The notes below the pieces were generated by a model. The model was not told where the DNA came from. It saw nothing but the letters and a program-made list of their open reading frames with translations, and did no database searches. From Siphonobacter sp. BAB-5405 (GTDB lineage: Bacteria; Bacteroidota; Bacteroidia; Cytophagales; Spirosomataceae): a DNA stretch of 64,000 nucleotides. Positions 1 to 8,979 of the stretch are shown here, one piece after another (the stretch's first letter is position 1; each line of letters opens with the position of its first letter). The stretch lies in contig NZ_NJAG01000006.1 of assembly GCF_002872335.1 (NCBI RefSeq), positions 124,001 through 188,000 on the forward strand, in the 5' to 3' direction. The position numbers were made by a program, and so were the translations under genes.

Positions 1-933
1 TTACAACATACCATTACGGGCTGGCCGGGTGGAAAACCCAACGCCGACGATACGAATCGTCCGGAACGGGCTGAACCGGCTCGCAAACGTTGTCTGATCT
101 TCAGTCCGCACCCCGACGACGATATTATCTCGATGGGTGGTACGTTCCAGCGACTCGTGGATCAGGGACACGATGTACACGTGGGTTATCAGACGTCGGG
201 CAACATTGCCGTAGCTGATGACGAAGCCCTGCGTTTTATTGACTTCGTAGTCGATTACAACCGTCACTTTGGTATTGAAAGCCCCGAAGCTGAGCGAATT
301 TTCAAAGATGCTGCCGAATACCTGCGTACCAAGAAGGATTCGGATGTGGATACCCCTGAAGTTCGTCACGTAAAGGGACTGATTCGGGAAGGTGAAGCTA
401 AAGCAACGTGCCGCTTTGTGGGCAATGGTGTGGAGAATGCTCACTTCATGAAAATGCCTTTCTACGAGACGGGTAAAGTACAAAAGAACCCACTGGGCGA
501 AGAAGACATCCAGATTGTAATGGATTTGATTCGGGAAATCAAACCGCATCAAATTTACGCCGCGGGTGATCTGGCCGATCCGCATGGTACGCACAAAGTG
601 TGTCTGGATGCGGTCATGGAAGCCGTTCGCCGTCTGAAAGACGAAGCCTTCATGAAAGATTGCTGGGTTTGGCTGTACAAAGGTGCCTGGGATGAATGGG
701 CAATTGACCTGATCGAAATGGCCGTACCCATGTCGCCGGATCAGGTGATGAAAAAGCGTCAGGGAATCTTTAAACATCAGTCCCAAAAAGACGGTGTGGT
801 ATACCAGGGTACCGACTCGCGTGAGTTCTGGCAACGGGCCGAAGAGCGGAACCAGGCAACGGCGAATTTATACAACAAATTGGGGCTTGCGGAGTACCAG
901 GCTGTGGAAGCTTTTGTACGCTGGAAGTTCTAA
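1..933 (+). CDS. nagB: Glucosamine-6-phosphate deaminase with C-terminal PIG-L (LmbE-like) domain, 5' truncated
   Basis: The reading frame is open from base 1 to the TAA at 931-933, so the gene starts upstream of the window. The visible 310 codons begin with a TGWPGGKPNADD segment, followed by a PIG-L/LmbE deacetylase fold. The zinc motif PHPDDD lies at about residues 36-41, and a later DPHGTH segment at about residue 195 supplies the second metal-binding histidine region. Bacteroidota carry long NagB-like proteins with exactly this PIG-L extension, so I infer that the missing N-terminal half is the deaminase domain, which would convert glucosamine-6-P to fructose-6-P and ammonia. The PIG-L half could be a de-N-acetylase on an amino sugar. 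A stand-alone PIG-L protein cannot be excluded from this fragment. A strong hairpin terminator follows. Confidence 0.75.
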   Translation, partial: LQHTITGWPGGKPNADDTNRPERAEPARKRCLIFSPHPDDDIISMGGTFQRLVDQGHDVHVGYQTSGNIAVADDEALRFIDFVVDYNRHFGIESPEAERIFKDAAEYLRTKKDSDVDTPEVRHVKGLIREGEAKATCRFVGNGVENAHFMKMPFYETGKVQKNPLGEEDIQIVMDLIREIKPHQIYAAGDLADPHGTHKVCLDAVMEAVRRLKDEAFMKDCWVWLYKGAWDEWAIDLIEMAVPMSPDQVMKKRQGIFKHQSQKDGVVYQGTDSREFWQRAEERNQATANLYNKLGLAEYQAVEAFVRWKF

Positions 934-952
934 GTTAAGCTTACCAAAAATC

Positions 953-990
953 AACGCGACGACACCCTTAGGGGTTTCGTCGCGTTTTTT
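953..990 (+). terminator. Intrinsic terminator after the NagB/PIG-L gene
   Basis: A perfect 10-bp stem (953-962 with 977-986) closes a 14-base loop and runs into a six-T tract at 985-990, 20 bases after the stop codon. Confidence 0.8.
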
Positions 991-1097
991 ATTGGTTTGG
1001 TCCAAGGTCGTAAAACCAGTGGAGCGGTTATTTCGTAAGAAACTACGACAGTAGTTTAATTTTTGTACCGCCATTACATATCGATCCACTGTAAGCT

Positions 1098-1397
1098 ATG
1101 ACCGGAATTTTTATTGTTGCCGCCATTTTTTTTGTCGTCAGTTACCTGATTTTTCTGACCTGGGTATTGACTAAAACCAAGCGTAAGTGCGAATGCCGTG
1201 ACTGCAAAACATCTATCCATATCGAACGAACCAATCGTCCGGAGGTAGTAAAAAAGCTAGCGGGTTTTATTGCCTTAAAATATTACCGGTGCCGCCACTG
1301 TTCGTCCACGTTCTACCTGTTTGAAAGTGTCCCCGACAATGAACCCGTACGAATGAAAACGCGTCGGTCGACTTCGGCCCCCGTCACCAGTATGTAA
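1098..1397 (+). CDS. Small membrane-anchored zinc-ribbon-like protein, unknown function
   Basis: A 99-aa protein with an N-terminal hydrophobic segment at about residues 2-25 followed by a basic KTKRK stretch, which suggests one membrane span with a cytoplasmic tail. The tail has two cysteine clusters, CECRDC near residues 31-36 and CRHC near 64-67, spaced like a zinc ribbon. The last 20 residues are basic and Ser/Thr-rich. I do not recognise the family. It stands alone between two terminators, so nothing in the context suggests a role. A TAATTTTTG sequence at 1057-1065 resembles a Bacteroidota -7 box with one extra T. Confidence 0.6.
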   Translation: MTGIFIVAAIFFVVSYLIFLTWVLTKTKRKCECRDCKTSIHIERTNRPEVVKKLAGFIALKYYRCRHCSSTFYLFESVPDNEPVRMKTRRSTSAPVTSM

Positions 1398-1415
1398 AAT
1401 ATGTTCTGCGTATAT

Positions 1416-1458
1416 AAAAAGCGGCAAGCCTTTCCACCAAAAAGGCTTGCCGCTTTTT
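1416..1458. terminator. Intrinsic terminator hairpin
   Basis: An AAAAAGCGGCAAGCCTTT arm and its complement surround a short loop and end in a T run. It lies about 20 bases after the stop of the zinc-ribbon protein. Confidence 0.8.
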
Positions 1459-1583
1459 CGTAAATACTGCATAGCTTCCTAATTTACGGGCTAGCAGTCA
1501 ATCGAAGCGGATTCTTCGACCTTTCTGTACCTTTATATCTCTTCCGCTGGGCCTGTTAATGGGTAATCTAACCATTTGAATGC

Positions 1584-3197
1584 ATGGAAAATATAGAAAT
1601 CATTGTCTTACTACTATTTGGCGTGACGTTCCTGACGGTCGTGAGTGCTCGTAGGAATTTTCCGCTTCCGATTGCTCTGATCATTGTGGGTTTACTGATT
1701 AGCTTTATTCCGGGCCTACCCGTCATTATTCTGGATCCTGAACTGGTCTTTTTTGTCTTTCTGCCGCCGCTACTTTACGAAGCCGCCTGGAAGGCCAGCT
1801 GGCACGAATTCAAAGCCAATATTCGACCCATCACCATGGCTGCCGTTGGTCTGGTCGTCTTTACAACCTTGTGCGTCGGCTGGGCCGTACACAGCCTCAT
1901 CGATGGGATTAGCTGGGCCGAAGCGTTCTTACTGGGTGCTATCGTGTCACCGCCCGATGCTGTAGCCGCTACCTCGGTTACGAAAGGATTGGGCCTGAGT
2001 CCGAGGATTATCAGTATTCTCGAAGGAGAAAGTTTGCTCAATGATGCCAGCGGATTGATTGTATATCGTTACGCGTTGGCGGCCATTCTTACCGGGGCGT
2101 TCAATATTTGGGAAGCCGGCTACCAATTCCTGCTGGTAGTCGGTATCGGGGTAGGGGTTGGATTGGGCATTGGTTATACGCTGTACCTGATTCACAGAAA
2201 ATTCGTAACGGAAGCACTGGCCGATGTAGCTCTTACCTTTTTAACGCCCTTTGCTTCATATCTATTGGCTGAGCACTTTCATGGTTCAGGCGTACTGGCC
2301 GTGGTAACCACGGGTCTGTATTTATCGTACCGTTCGGCGGATATGTTTACGACCGATTCTCGGGTACAAACCTATGCTGTCTGGGAATTTGTGGGTTTTA
2401 TTCTGAATGGATTAATTTTCATTCTATTGGGCTTACAAATGAAGATGGTACTGGCAGAGCTGGAATCACTGACTACGCATGGAATCTGGGTACTGATTGG
2501 CTATGGTCTGGTGGTGAGTATAGTGGTGATTCTGGTGCGATTTATCTGGCTCACGCCCGCCGCCATTTTGCCCCGCCAGCTTTTTAACCGGAATAACCAA
2601 CGCGAACTTTTTGATCGGCGTAATCTGGTCGTGATTGGCTGGTCGGGCATGCGGGGAGTCGTATCGATGGCTATTGCTTTGTCCATTCCCCTTACGTTGC
2701 CTAATGGAGATCTGTTCCCTAACCGGAATCTGATTATTTTTCTGACGTTCTGCGTGATTATTGTAACACTGGTGGCTCAGGGCCTAACTTTACCCTGGGT
2801 GATCCGTAAACTGAAAATGCCCCGATACTCCATTCTGGCCGAGGAATACGAAGTACGCAGTCGGGTACTAAGTGCGGTTATGACGCATATTGAGGAGAAC
2901 ATGAGTGACGTGGATGACGTGGTGCTCAAACGCATCAAGAGCAGCTACCAAAATCGGTTTGAACGCTTGCAACATACGGAGCTTCCCCTACCTGAGAAAG
3001 AGCAGAAATTTGCTGAAACGCCGGCTTTGCGGATTTTTAACCTGTTTTCCCGGGTACAATTAGAAGTGATCGAGGTAGAGCGTAGTATTCTTCAGCAATT
3101 ACACCGCGAGGGTAAAAGCAACGAAGAGGTACTCCGGAAAATCGAATCGGAACTGGATATTGAAGAAACCCGTCTTCAAATTGAGTTGGTGAAATAG
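1584..3197 (+). CDS. Na+/H+ antiporter, CPA1 family (NhaP/YjcE-like)
   Basis: The 537-aa product should exchange Na+ or another monovalent cation for protons across the inner membrane. About twelve hydrophobic segments fill residues 1-415. Two CPA1 hallmarks are visible: a SPPDAVAA segment near residues 125-132, with the transport aspartate, and ESLLNDASG near residues 148-156, with a second acidic site. A hydrophilic C-terminal tail of about 120 residues, rich in charged and probably helical sequence, follows and probably regulates activity as in other CPA1 proteins. The length fits the family. The gene is monocistronic, closed by the hairpin at 3220-3262. The exact ion (Na+, K+ or Li+) cannot be told from sequence. 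Confidence 0.9.
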   Translation: MENIEIIVLLLFGVTFLTVVSARRNFPLPIALIIVGLLISFIPGLPVIILDPELVFFVFLPPLLYEAAWKASWHEFKANIRPITMAAVGLVVFTTLCVGWAVHSLIDGISWAEAFLLGAIVSPPDAVAATSVTKGLGLSPRIISILEGESLLNDASGLIVYRYALAAILTGAFNIWEAGYQFLLVVGIGVGVGLGIGYTLYLIHRKFVTEALADVALTFLTPFASYLLAEHFHGSGVLAVVTTGLYLSYRSADMFTTDSRVQTYAVWEFVGFILNGLIFILLGLQMKMVLAELESLTTHGIWVLIGYGLVVSIVVILVRFIWLTPAAILPRQLFNRNNQRELFDRRNLVVIGWSGMRGVVSMAIALSIPLTLPNGDLFPNRNLIIFLTFCVIIVTLVAQGLTLPWVIRKLKMPRYSILAEEYEVRSRVLSAVMTHIEENMSDVDDVVLKRIKSSYQNRFERLQHTELPLPEKEQKFAETPALRIFNLFSRVQLEVIEVERSILQQLHREGKSNEEVLRKIESELDIEETRLQIELVK

Positions 3198-3219
3198 CTT
3201 AGGGATTCCAATCAATTGC

Positions 3220-3262
3220 AAAGGTAAGAAGCCAGGGTTTTCGCCCTGGCTTCTTACCTTTG
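3220..3262. terminator. Bidirectional terminator between antiporter and PorP/SprF genes
   Basis: Perfect arms of about 19 bp (CAAAGGTAAGAAGCCAGGG and complement) enclose a TTTTCG loop, between the stops of two convergent genes. Confidence 0.7.
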
Positions 3263-3293
3263 AACCCCGCAAAGGCTCGCCTGGATCAGGGCA

Positions 3294-4181
3294 TCAGAAG
3301 TACCGCATTTGGCCCACCTTTCCCGTACCCTTATCAAGTTCGTACCGTAGAAAAAACTGCCAGATCGTACTTTCCTGCGTACTGAAACTGAAATCGCCGC
3401 TGTGAGGAGCGTTAAAATCGTAACTGGCTCCGACCCGGAAACGATCGCCGAGTTGTACTTCCGCCGTTCCTAAAATGCCATCTCTGCCGCCCAGGGTCTG
3501 AAGTGTACTCTGGTACCAGACGCCAACCCCTACGTTTTTATACCAGAACGTCGCATTGACATCCGCTTTCGTTTGAAAGCCAAGGCCGGGATTCTGGCCG
3601 CGTACCAGCGTGGCCGCTTTTAATTTCCATTCTTCCGTCAGCGAGAATACGTAGCCAGCCGTCAGGAAGATTGGTTTAGCCGTAGAGTAATAGTGCGTTT
3701 GATTTACTAAATTCTGAGTCGACAGCCCCACGTAGTACACGGGCGTTTTGTACTGAACACCGAAGCCCAAAGTGAAGGGATACGCATTATTGCCCACAAA
3801 ATTGTTAGGGAGTACGACTTGCGTAATCCCCATTTGTACGCCCGCCGAAAGAATTTCGTTTTCGGAGATCCGGTGCCGATACGCGGCCGTCCCGTAGAAG
3901 CCCACGGAAGCTACCGAATACGGATCACGGAAGGCCTGGAAACCAAGAGCCCAGTTTTCACCCACCGGACTATCCACCGTGAAATACTGCGAACTATACG
4001 TGTTTTGGAACTGTACCGAACGACGTCGGTTGAGAAAGGTCATGCTGGTTACATCACGCGTACCCGCGTATGCTGGATTAATGGCTAGTTGACTGAAGGG
4101 ATAGCTACTGTAGGTGCCTTCCATTTGGGCCGAAGCCATCTGACAGACCAGCAGGAAGATCAAAAATAGAAGTGATCGCAT
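3294..4181 (-). CDS. Type IX secretion system membrane protein, PorP/SprF family
   Basis: A 295-aa protein with a clear signal peptide (residues 1-18, cut after ASA). The N-terminal region has the family signature: SQLAINPAYAGTRD, then FLNRRRSVQFQN. The rest is alternating beta-strand sequence typical of an outer-membrane beta-barrel, ending in an aromatic residue (MRYF). PorP/SprF proteins are outer-membrane partners of the type IX secretion machinery; many paralogues occur per genome and they often pair with a specific large secreted protein. No such partner lies next to this gene, so its substrate is unknown. It is transcribed divergently from the GIN-domain gene. Confidence 0.88.
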   Translation of the reverse strand: MRSLLFLIFLLVCQMASAQMEGTYSSYPFSQLAINPAYAGTRDVTSMTFLNRRRSVQFQNTYSSQYFTVDSPVGENWALGFQAFRDPYSVASVGFYGTAAYRHRISENEILSAGVQMGITQVVLPNNFVGNNAYPFTLGFGVQYKTPVYYVGLSTQNLVNQTHYYSTAKPIFLTAGYVFSLTEEWKLKAATLVRGQNPGLGFQTKADVNATFWYKNVGVGVWYQSTLQTLGGRDGILGTAEVQLGDRFRVGASYDFNAPHSGDFSFSTQESTIWQFFLRYELDKGTGKVGQMRYF

Positions 4182-4377
4182 CGTTGGTTAGGTGAGTATG
4201 GAAAGCGAAAGTAAGGAAGGCAAGCGAGAAATACAGAATCGTCTTTCGAAGAAGTAGACAACGCAGGCGTACTTTATTCCCGTTGGTGCACCGAATGTGC
4301 GGATTCATCCGAATAAGGTGGTAAAGAAACAGCGAGAAGAGAAATTTTGCTGCTTCAACGCTCAATCAATTCATGCC

Positions 4378-5085
4378 ATGAAATCGTATGCATTTGTACT
4401 GTTTTTGTTTGTAACTACTCTGTTCTCCTGTAGTCGCTGGGAGGACGTCGGCCCGTATGACGAAACCACCGCGGAATACGGCCTAACGAATTTCGATCGT
4501 CTTCGGATGGGTAACGCCTTTAAGGTACGGGTCGTACGGGGAAACACGTACCGAATTGTCGCCCGAGGTCATCGCAGCGACGTTCAGGATCTGAGCGTGA
4601 AGAAGGTGAATGACAATCTGGAGATTAGTTACAACCACTGGAGCCGCAGCCGGAAACATCCGATGGAAATTGAAATCACGATGCCGGAACTGAAGAAAGC
4701 CGAATTTTCGGGAGCTGTCAACGCCCGCATCTGGGGTTTTGAGGACGAAGAGGATTTGGAATTCGAGCTTTCGGGAGCTTCGGACCTAGCCTTTACCGGG
4801 AATACCGAACGCCTGCAGGCCGATCTTTCGGGAGCCAGTCGCCTCGATCTGGAAGGTACTACCGAACAACTCGACGTTGAATGCTCCGGAGCCTCTAAAC
4901 TTCGAGCCTATCAGTACCCCAGCAAACAGGCCAAAATTGATTTGTCCGGAGCCAGTGAAGCCCAGCTTTCGGTAACGGAACAGCTCATAGGTAAAGCCAG
5001 TGGAGCCAGTTCGTTACGCTATCGGGGTAATCCTCGTACTAATCTGGATCTGTCCGGGGGCAGTACGGTTTCGCAGGATAAATAG
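4378..5085 (+). CDS. GIN-domain (DUF2807) lipoprotein
   Basis: I chose the ATG at 4378 because it gives a classic lipoprotein signal (MKSYAFVLFLFVTTLFSC), although the frame is open further upstream. The 235-aa product carries a putative auto-transporter adhesin, head GIN domain: a right-handed beta-solenoid seen here as five or more short repeats each containing SGA(S) (for example ELSGASDL, DLSGASRL, ECSGASKL, DLSGASEA). These proteins are thought to sit in the outer membrane or periplasm; their role is not established. The LytS/LytR-type pair begins 185 bases downstream, separated by a long hairpin. Confidence 0.85.
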   Translation: MKSYAFVLFLFVTTLFSCSRWEDVGPYDETTAEYGLTNFDRLRMGNAFKVRVVRGNTYRIVARGHRSDVQDLSVKKVNDNLEISYNHWSRSRKHPMEIEITMPELKKAEFSGAVNARIWGFEDEEDLEFELSGASDLAFTGNTERLQADLSGASRLDLEGTTEQLDVECSGASKLRAYQYPSKQAKIDLSGASEAQLSVTEQLIGKASGASSLRYRGNPRTNLDLSGGSTVSQDK

Positions 5086-5114
5086 TCCTTCAAAACAAAA
5101 ATTTAAAATTTATA

Positions 5115-5175
5115 CGAAGCCTTTGCAACGCAGTGCCCACTTATGCGGTATTGGGTTGCAAAGGCTTCGGCTTTT
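5115..5175 (+). terminator. Long-stem hairpin after the GIN-domain gene
   Basis: A perfect 15-bp stem (5115-5129 with 5155-5169) has a 25-base loop, followed by GCTTTTC. It is probably a terminator, though the T run is short and the loop unusually large. Confidence 0.5.
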
Positions 5176-5269
5176 CAAACGTCGAGAAAACCAGCGGACT
5201 CATCGCTGGATCTGGGTTTTCGGCCTCCGAAAACAGGATTATGACAAAATCACTGGCGGTATTGAGGAC

Positions 5270-6301
5270 ATGACCACTCCGTTTACGATACGAATTTCAG
5301 AAGCCCGACGAATGCTGCTACAGGCCGTATTCTGGTGCCTGTTTGTGTTTTGGCCGCTGCTTTTCCGTTCGCATACCGTCCACGTACCCCGGTTTCATCA
5401 ACCGCCCGACCCCGTGTACATGGCAGCTTTAAACGGACTGGCCGTACTCTTCTTTTACCTGAATACCCGCATTCTGATTCCCCGGTTTCTGGAGAAAAAA
5501 GGGCTGAGTATGTATCTGCTGGTGGTGGCGGCATGTGGACTGGTGATGGTCCTGCTTTCGCTGGAACTGCGTTCACTGGCGTTCAGGGCCGATTTGACCG
5601 ACGTCCGCTTCATCACCGGGACGATCTTTCCCGTACTATTCATTTTTTCGCTAAGCACCACGTACAAGGTCCTGAATGATTTTCATCGGCGGCAGCAGCT
5701 GGAAAAGGAACGGGAAAACGAGCGACTGAAGTCCGAACTGAGTTTCCTGCGTTCGCAGATCAGTCCGCATTTTCTGTTTAATATCCTTAATAGCATCGTC
5801 TCGCTGGCCCGTTTCAAACCTGAGTCCGTAGAGCCCGCTACCATTCAGCTGGCGGAACTGATGCGGTACATGCTGTACGAATCGGACGAAGCCAAAGTGC
5901 CGATGGATCAGGAAATTCGGTACCTGCGGAGTTACATCGATCTGCAAACCTTGCGACTGGGAAAGAAAGTACAGATTGACCTGGATCTGGGAGCCGTTGC
6001 CGGTAATTATTCCATCGAGCCCATGTTACTGATTCCCTTCGTGGAAAATGCGTTCAAGCACGGAATTGGAATGATTTCCCGCCCGGCCATTCAGTTACAG
6101 CTGCACGTTCGCGAGCGAATGCTGTATTTTCTGGTAAAAAATAAAGTCAGTATGCAACCCGACGACCCTAAAGATCATCATTCGGGTATCGGGTTGAAAA
6201 ACGTTGAACGTCGGCTCAACCTGCTGTATCCCAATCATGACCTTCAGATTCGGGAAAACGAGGGTTGGTACGCCGTTCAGTTAACCCTTGAATTGTCATG
6301 A
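5270..6301 (+). CDS. LytS/YpdA-type sensor histidine kinase (His_kinase, PF06580)
   Basis: A 343-aa membrane kinase. Four hydrophobic segments fill roughly residues 15-130. They are followed by a short coiled linker (QQLEKERENERLKSEL), and then the phosphoacceptor segment SQISPHFLFN with His167. A HATPase_c domain makes up the C-terminal 130 residues (N-box ENAFKHG, G-box GIGLKN). The frame is open upstream of 5270, but the earlier sequence overlaps the GIN gene and hairpin, so ATG 5270 is preferred. Its stop overlaps the start of the next gene (ATGA), which indicates translational coupling with its response regulator. The signal sensed is unknown. Confidence 0.9.
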   Translation: MTTPFTIRISEARRMLLQAVFWCLFVFWPLLFRSHTVHVPRFHQPPDPVYMAALNGLAVLFFYLNTRILIPRFLEKKGLSMYLLVVAACGLVMVLLSLELRSLAFRADLTDVRFITGTIFPVLFIFSLSTTYKVLNDFHRRQQLEKERENERLKSELSFLRSQISPHFLFNILNSIVSLARFKPESVEPATIQLAELMRYMLYESDEAKVPMDQEIRYLRSYIDLQTLRLGKKVQIDLDLGAVAGNYSIEPMLLIPFVENAFKHGIGMISRPAIQLQLHVRERMLYFLVKNKVSMQPDDPKDHHSGIGLKNVERRLNLLYPNHDLQIRENEGWYAVQLTLELS

Positions 6302-7011
6302 ATAAAATCCGCTGCGTAGCCGTAGACGACGAACCGCTGGCTCTGGAATTACTGGCCGATAACATTCGGAAAGTGCCCTATCTGGAACTGGTAGCCACGT
6401 GTGAAGATGCCCTGGAAACGCTGGAAGTACTCCAGAAAGAGGCCGTCGATCTGGTGTTTATGGACATTCAGATGCCCGGATTGACGGGGACCCAGTTTTT
6501 GAAATCGCTGCAACAGCGGCCACAGGTCATTTTTGTAACGGCCTATGAACAGTACGCCCTAGAAGGTTTCAACCTCAGCGTGCTGGACTATTTGCTTAAA
6601 CCGGTACCGCTGACGCGATTTTTGCAGGCGGCCGAAAAGGCCAAGGATTATTTCGCCCGCACCCCCAGTACAGGGCCGTCGCAGGAGGAACATTTTTTCG
6701 TACACGCCGATTATTCACTGGTGAAAATTCAGATTCCTACCATTCTGTACATTGAAGGACTGAAAGATTACGTAAAGATTCATACGACTGTACACGCCCG
6801 CCCGGTCATTACCCGGATGACGCTCAAGAATCTGGAAGAGCTACTGCCGTCGCCGGCTTTTCTGCGGGTACATCGCTCGTACATTGTGGCTACCGAGCGG
6901 GTTGATGCCATACGTAAACTGAAACTCACCGTTGCTGGAAACAGTATACCCATGAGTGAACAGTACGTACCACAGATTTACGAAACCTTGCAGGTGAGTA
7001 AACACGCGTAG
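6298..7011 (+). CDS. LytTR-family response regulator
   Basis: The 237-aa partner of the upstream LytS-type kinase. Its start overlaps the kinase stop by 4 bases. The receiver domain covers residues 1-115 with phosphoacceptor Asp56 in VFMDIQMPG and the acidic pair at DDEP near residues 10-13. The C-terminal LytTR DNA-binding domain covers about residues 135-233, with the typical ILYIEGLKDYVKIHT and FLRVHRSYIV segments. It should bind promoter repeats and activate a small regulon. In Bacteroidota such pairs are numerous and rarely characterised. The target genes cannot be read from the sequence; the adjacent GIN-domain gene is a plausible but unproven candidate. Confidence 0.93.
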   Translation: MNKIRCVAVDDEPLALELLADNIRKVPYLELVATCEDALETLEVLQKEAVDLVFMDIQMPGLTGTQFLKSLQQRPQVIFVTAYEQYALEGFNLSVLDYLLKPVPLTRFLQAAEKAKDYFARTPSTGPSQEEHFFVHADYSLVKIQIPTILYIEGLKDYVKIHTTVHARPVITRMTLKNLEELLPSPAFLRVHRSYIVATERVDAIRKLKLTVAGNSIPMSEQYVPQIYETLQVSKHA

Positions 7012-7593
7012 CCAGAAAATATTGCTAAGATTCGTTTCGGGCATACACGATAGGCGGGCGACAGGCCGTTAGTAATGAAGTTCTTTTAAACGAACAGCGG
7101 CTTTTCGGGTGATTTTCCGAAAAATAAAGCGAAAAATCGGAATGATTTCAGGATTTAAATAATTGGGAAATAGGAAGGGAAATACGGCTTTGAATCGCGA
7201 AGACTGCGGTTTTTATCGTTGAAATCAGGGTTTTTTGGAAAAAGCACCTGAACGAGAACGGTGAAAAAGCTTCGCGTTTGGTTCAGCTTTTCGACTAGCC
7301 ATTTTATTTCCTAGAAATAGACCTCTATTTTTGCGTTTTTATTGGGCAGAAAAGCTGGTACGCCAACCGAAACTACCCCAACAAGAATCAGACGTAAGCA
7401 GTCATTTTAAATAATTCCGGATCAGAACATGGAAGGTCATTTTGAATACGGACGACAAACAGACCTCCACGGATTCATTAATCAAACTTTATTCTCATAC
7501 CGCTAATCATTCATGAAACGGTTTGAATTTTCTATGATGTCTCTTTTTTCAAATCCCACCTCTGTGCGTAGTACTTCTCGCGGATTCCGGTCA
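7012..7593. other. Long intergenic stretch upstream of the Kelch lipoprotein
   Basis: About 580 bases lie between the response regulator stop and the preferred Kelch start. I see no RNA gene or conserved ORF. The stretch is A+T-richer than its surroundings and holds a promoter-like TATTTTTG at 7326-7333 and a possible 25-codon ORF (7429-7506) with no recognisable similarity. An alternative ATG at 7513 would extend the Kelch protein by 27 residues. Confidence 0.5.
7302..7333 (+). promoter_or_regulatory. Candidate Bacteroidota-type promoter for the Kelch gene
   Basis: TATTTTTG at 7326-7333 matches TAnnTTTG exactly. Twenty bases upstream, TTTT at 7302-7305 matches three of the four bases of the -33 TTTG box. 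The implied leader is more than 170 bases long. Confidence 0.4.
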
Positions 7594-8589
7594 ATGAACC
7601 GTTCCTTAATTGCCATTGCCGGTCTGGCTGTCCTGGGCTTTTCCTGCAAGGATAGCAACAACGATGAAAGCGTGATGGGCAACTGGAAGGCTGAATCTCC
7701 TTTCGAAGGCGTAGCCCGTAGTGGTGCTGCCAGCTTTGTAATTGATACAGCCGCTTACATTTCAACAGGTTCGGATAACAATAATAACCGCTTGGCTGAT
7801 TTATGGGAGTACAATGGACGTACCTGGACCCAGAAAGCTAATTTCCCCGGTGCCGGTCGGACGGGTGCTAGTGGCTTTGCCGTTGCGGGCAAAGGTTACG
7901 TAGGCTTAGGCCAGCTGCAGGGTGGTGTATATGTGAAGGATTTCTATTCGTATGATCCAACGGCCAATAAATGGACCAAGATTGCGGATTATATGGGAAC
8001 GGGCCGTGTAGGAACGGTTTCCTTTAGTGTCAATAACAAAGGCTACGTAGGAACGGGTTTCGACGGTAATAACCTGAACGACTTGTATTCTTACAATCCC
8101 ACTTCGGCAACCTGGACGAAGGAAAACAGTTTCCCGGGTGCCAAACGTGAAGGTGCGGTAGCCATGGTAATCAACAACCTGGTTTACGTGGGTACGGGTA
8201 CGGGTAATGCTCAGACGTTACGTGACTGGTGGGAATTCAATCCCTCCAATGGAATCTGGACCCAGAAGAAAGATTTCACGACGGACCAGTCAGCCATCAT
8301 GCGTAGTTATGCCAGCTCCTTTGTTATCAATAACCGGGGTTATTTGTTAATGGGTGTAAATGGCGATTCGAAAGTATGGACTTATGATGCGGCTACGGAT
8401 ACTTGGGCATCAGACTATGAGTACACCAACACGAACAATAAGTTTAGAGCTGCTCCCAGTGGCCGTTCACGGGCGGTAAGCTTCAGCATGAAAAACTTAG
8501 GATACATTGCGACGGGTGCTGCTTCTACAACCCGATTAGACGATATCTATTCCTTTAATCCTGCTGCTGCTCGCGAAGTAGTTGAGTAG
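7594..8589 (+). CDS. Kelch-repeat lipoprotein
   Basis: From the ATG at 7594 the protein (331 aa) starts with a tidy lipoprotein signal ending in GFSC at Cys18; an in-frame ATG at 7513 is the alternative start. The body is five or six Kelch-type beta-propeller blades, each with a pattern like R-x-G-A/T-x-x-F-x(5)-GY-x-G-x-G, then D-x-Y-S/W-Y-N/D-P and a Trp-Thr-x-K segment. Kelch lipoproteins of this type are common in Bacteroidota next to DUF4270 and DUF4907 genes. They are probably exported and surface or periplasm facing, with no known ligand. The DUF4907 gene follows after 15 bases, so the two are likely cotranscribed. Confidence 0.82.
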   Translation: MNRSLIAIAGLAVLGFSCKDSNNDESVMGNWKAESPFEGVARSGAASFVIDTAAYISTGSDNNNNRLADLWEYNGRTWTQKANFPGAGRTGASGFAVAGKGYVGLGQLQGGVYVKDFYSYDPTANKWTKIADYMGTGRVGTVSFSVNNKGYVGTGFDGNNLNDLYSYNPTSATWTKENSFPGAKREGAVAMVINNLVYVGTGTGNAQTLRDWWEFNPSNGIWTQKKDFTTDQSAIMRSYASSFVINNRGYLLMGVNGDSKVWTYDAATDTWASDYEYTNTNNKFRAAPSGRSRAVSFSMKNLGYIATGAASTTRLDDIYSFNPAAAREVVE

Positions 8590-8604
8590 GACTAAAGTAA
8601 AGCT

Positions 8605-8919
8605 ATGCGTAACAAACGTATCTGGTGGTTGTTGGGAATACTCCTTTTGGTGGCAGGCGTATACTATTGGCGAATGACGTATGCCTATGAAGTACGCGTG
8701 TTTGAAACCGCAAAAGGATGGGGGTATCAGATCGAACAGGGAGGAAAGCCCTTTATTCACCAGCCAATGATTCCGGGTATCGTGGGAGAGAAGGGTTTTG
8801 CCAACGCTGAGCAGGCCCGAAAGGCGGGAGATCTGGTGGTTGAAAAAATCAGCAACCGCCAATTACCTCCTTCACTTACGGTCGAAGAATTAAAAGGCAT
8901 TGGCGTAGAAGTACCTTAA
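8605..8919 (+). CDS. DUF4907 family protein
   Basis: A 104-aa protein with one N-terminal hydrophobic segment (residues 5-23), then a compact domain. The segment GWGYQIEQGGKPFIHQP followed by IPGIVGEKGFANAEQA is characteristic of DUF4907, a family found in Bacteroidota. The segment is probably a signal anchor placing the domain in the periplasm. Its position just after a Kelch lipoprotein and before DUF4270 matches a recurring Bacteroidota neighbourhood that I recall. No biochemical role is known for the family. Confidence 0.75.
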   Translation: MRNKRIWWLLGILLLVAGVYYWRMTYAYEVRVFETAKGWGYQIEQGGKPFIHQPMIPGIVGEKGFANAEQARKAGDLVVEKISNRQLPPSLTVEELKGIGVEVP

Positions 8920-8930
8920 GGAATTAGAAC

Positions 8931-8964
8931 GGGAGCGGGATCAAATGCCCGCTCCCTGTTTATT
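8931..8964 (+). terminator. Hairpin between DUF4907 and DUF4270 genes
   Basis: A 9-bp G+C-rich stem (GGGAGCGGG at 8931-8939 with 8948-8956) has an 8-base loop, followed by TGTTTATT. It is a terminator or attenuator; the T run is imperfect. Confidence 0.55.
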
Positions 8965-8979
8965 CGATATAACTATTCA

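Noticed and set aside
1-834. Long open frame on the minus strand opposite the NagB/PIG-L gene
   Set aside because: The plus frame carries clear domain motifs and the minus frame has none; antisense open frames are common here because of codon bias.
7429-7506. 25-codon ORF ahead of the Kelch gene
   Set aside because: Too short, with no start signal or similarity that I can see; possibly a leader peptide but not supportable.
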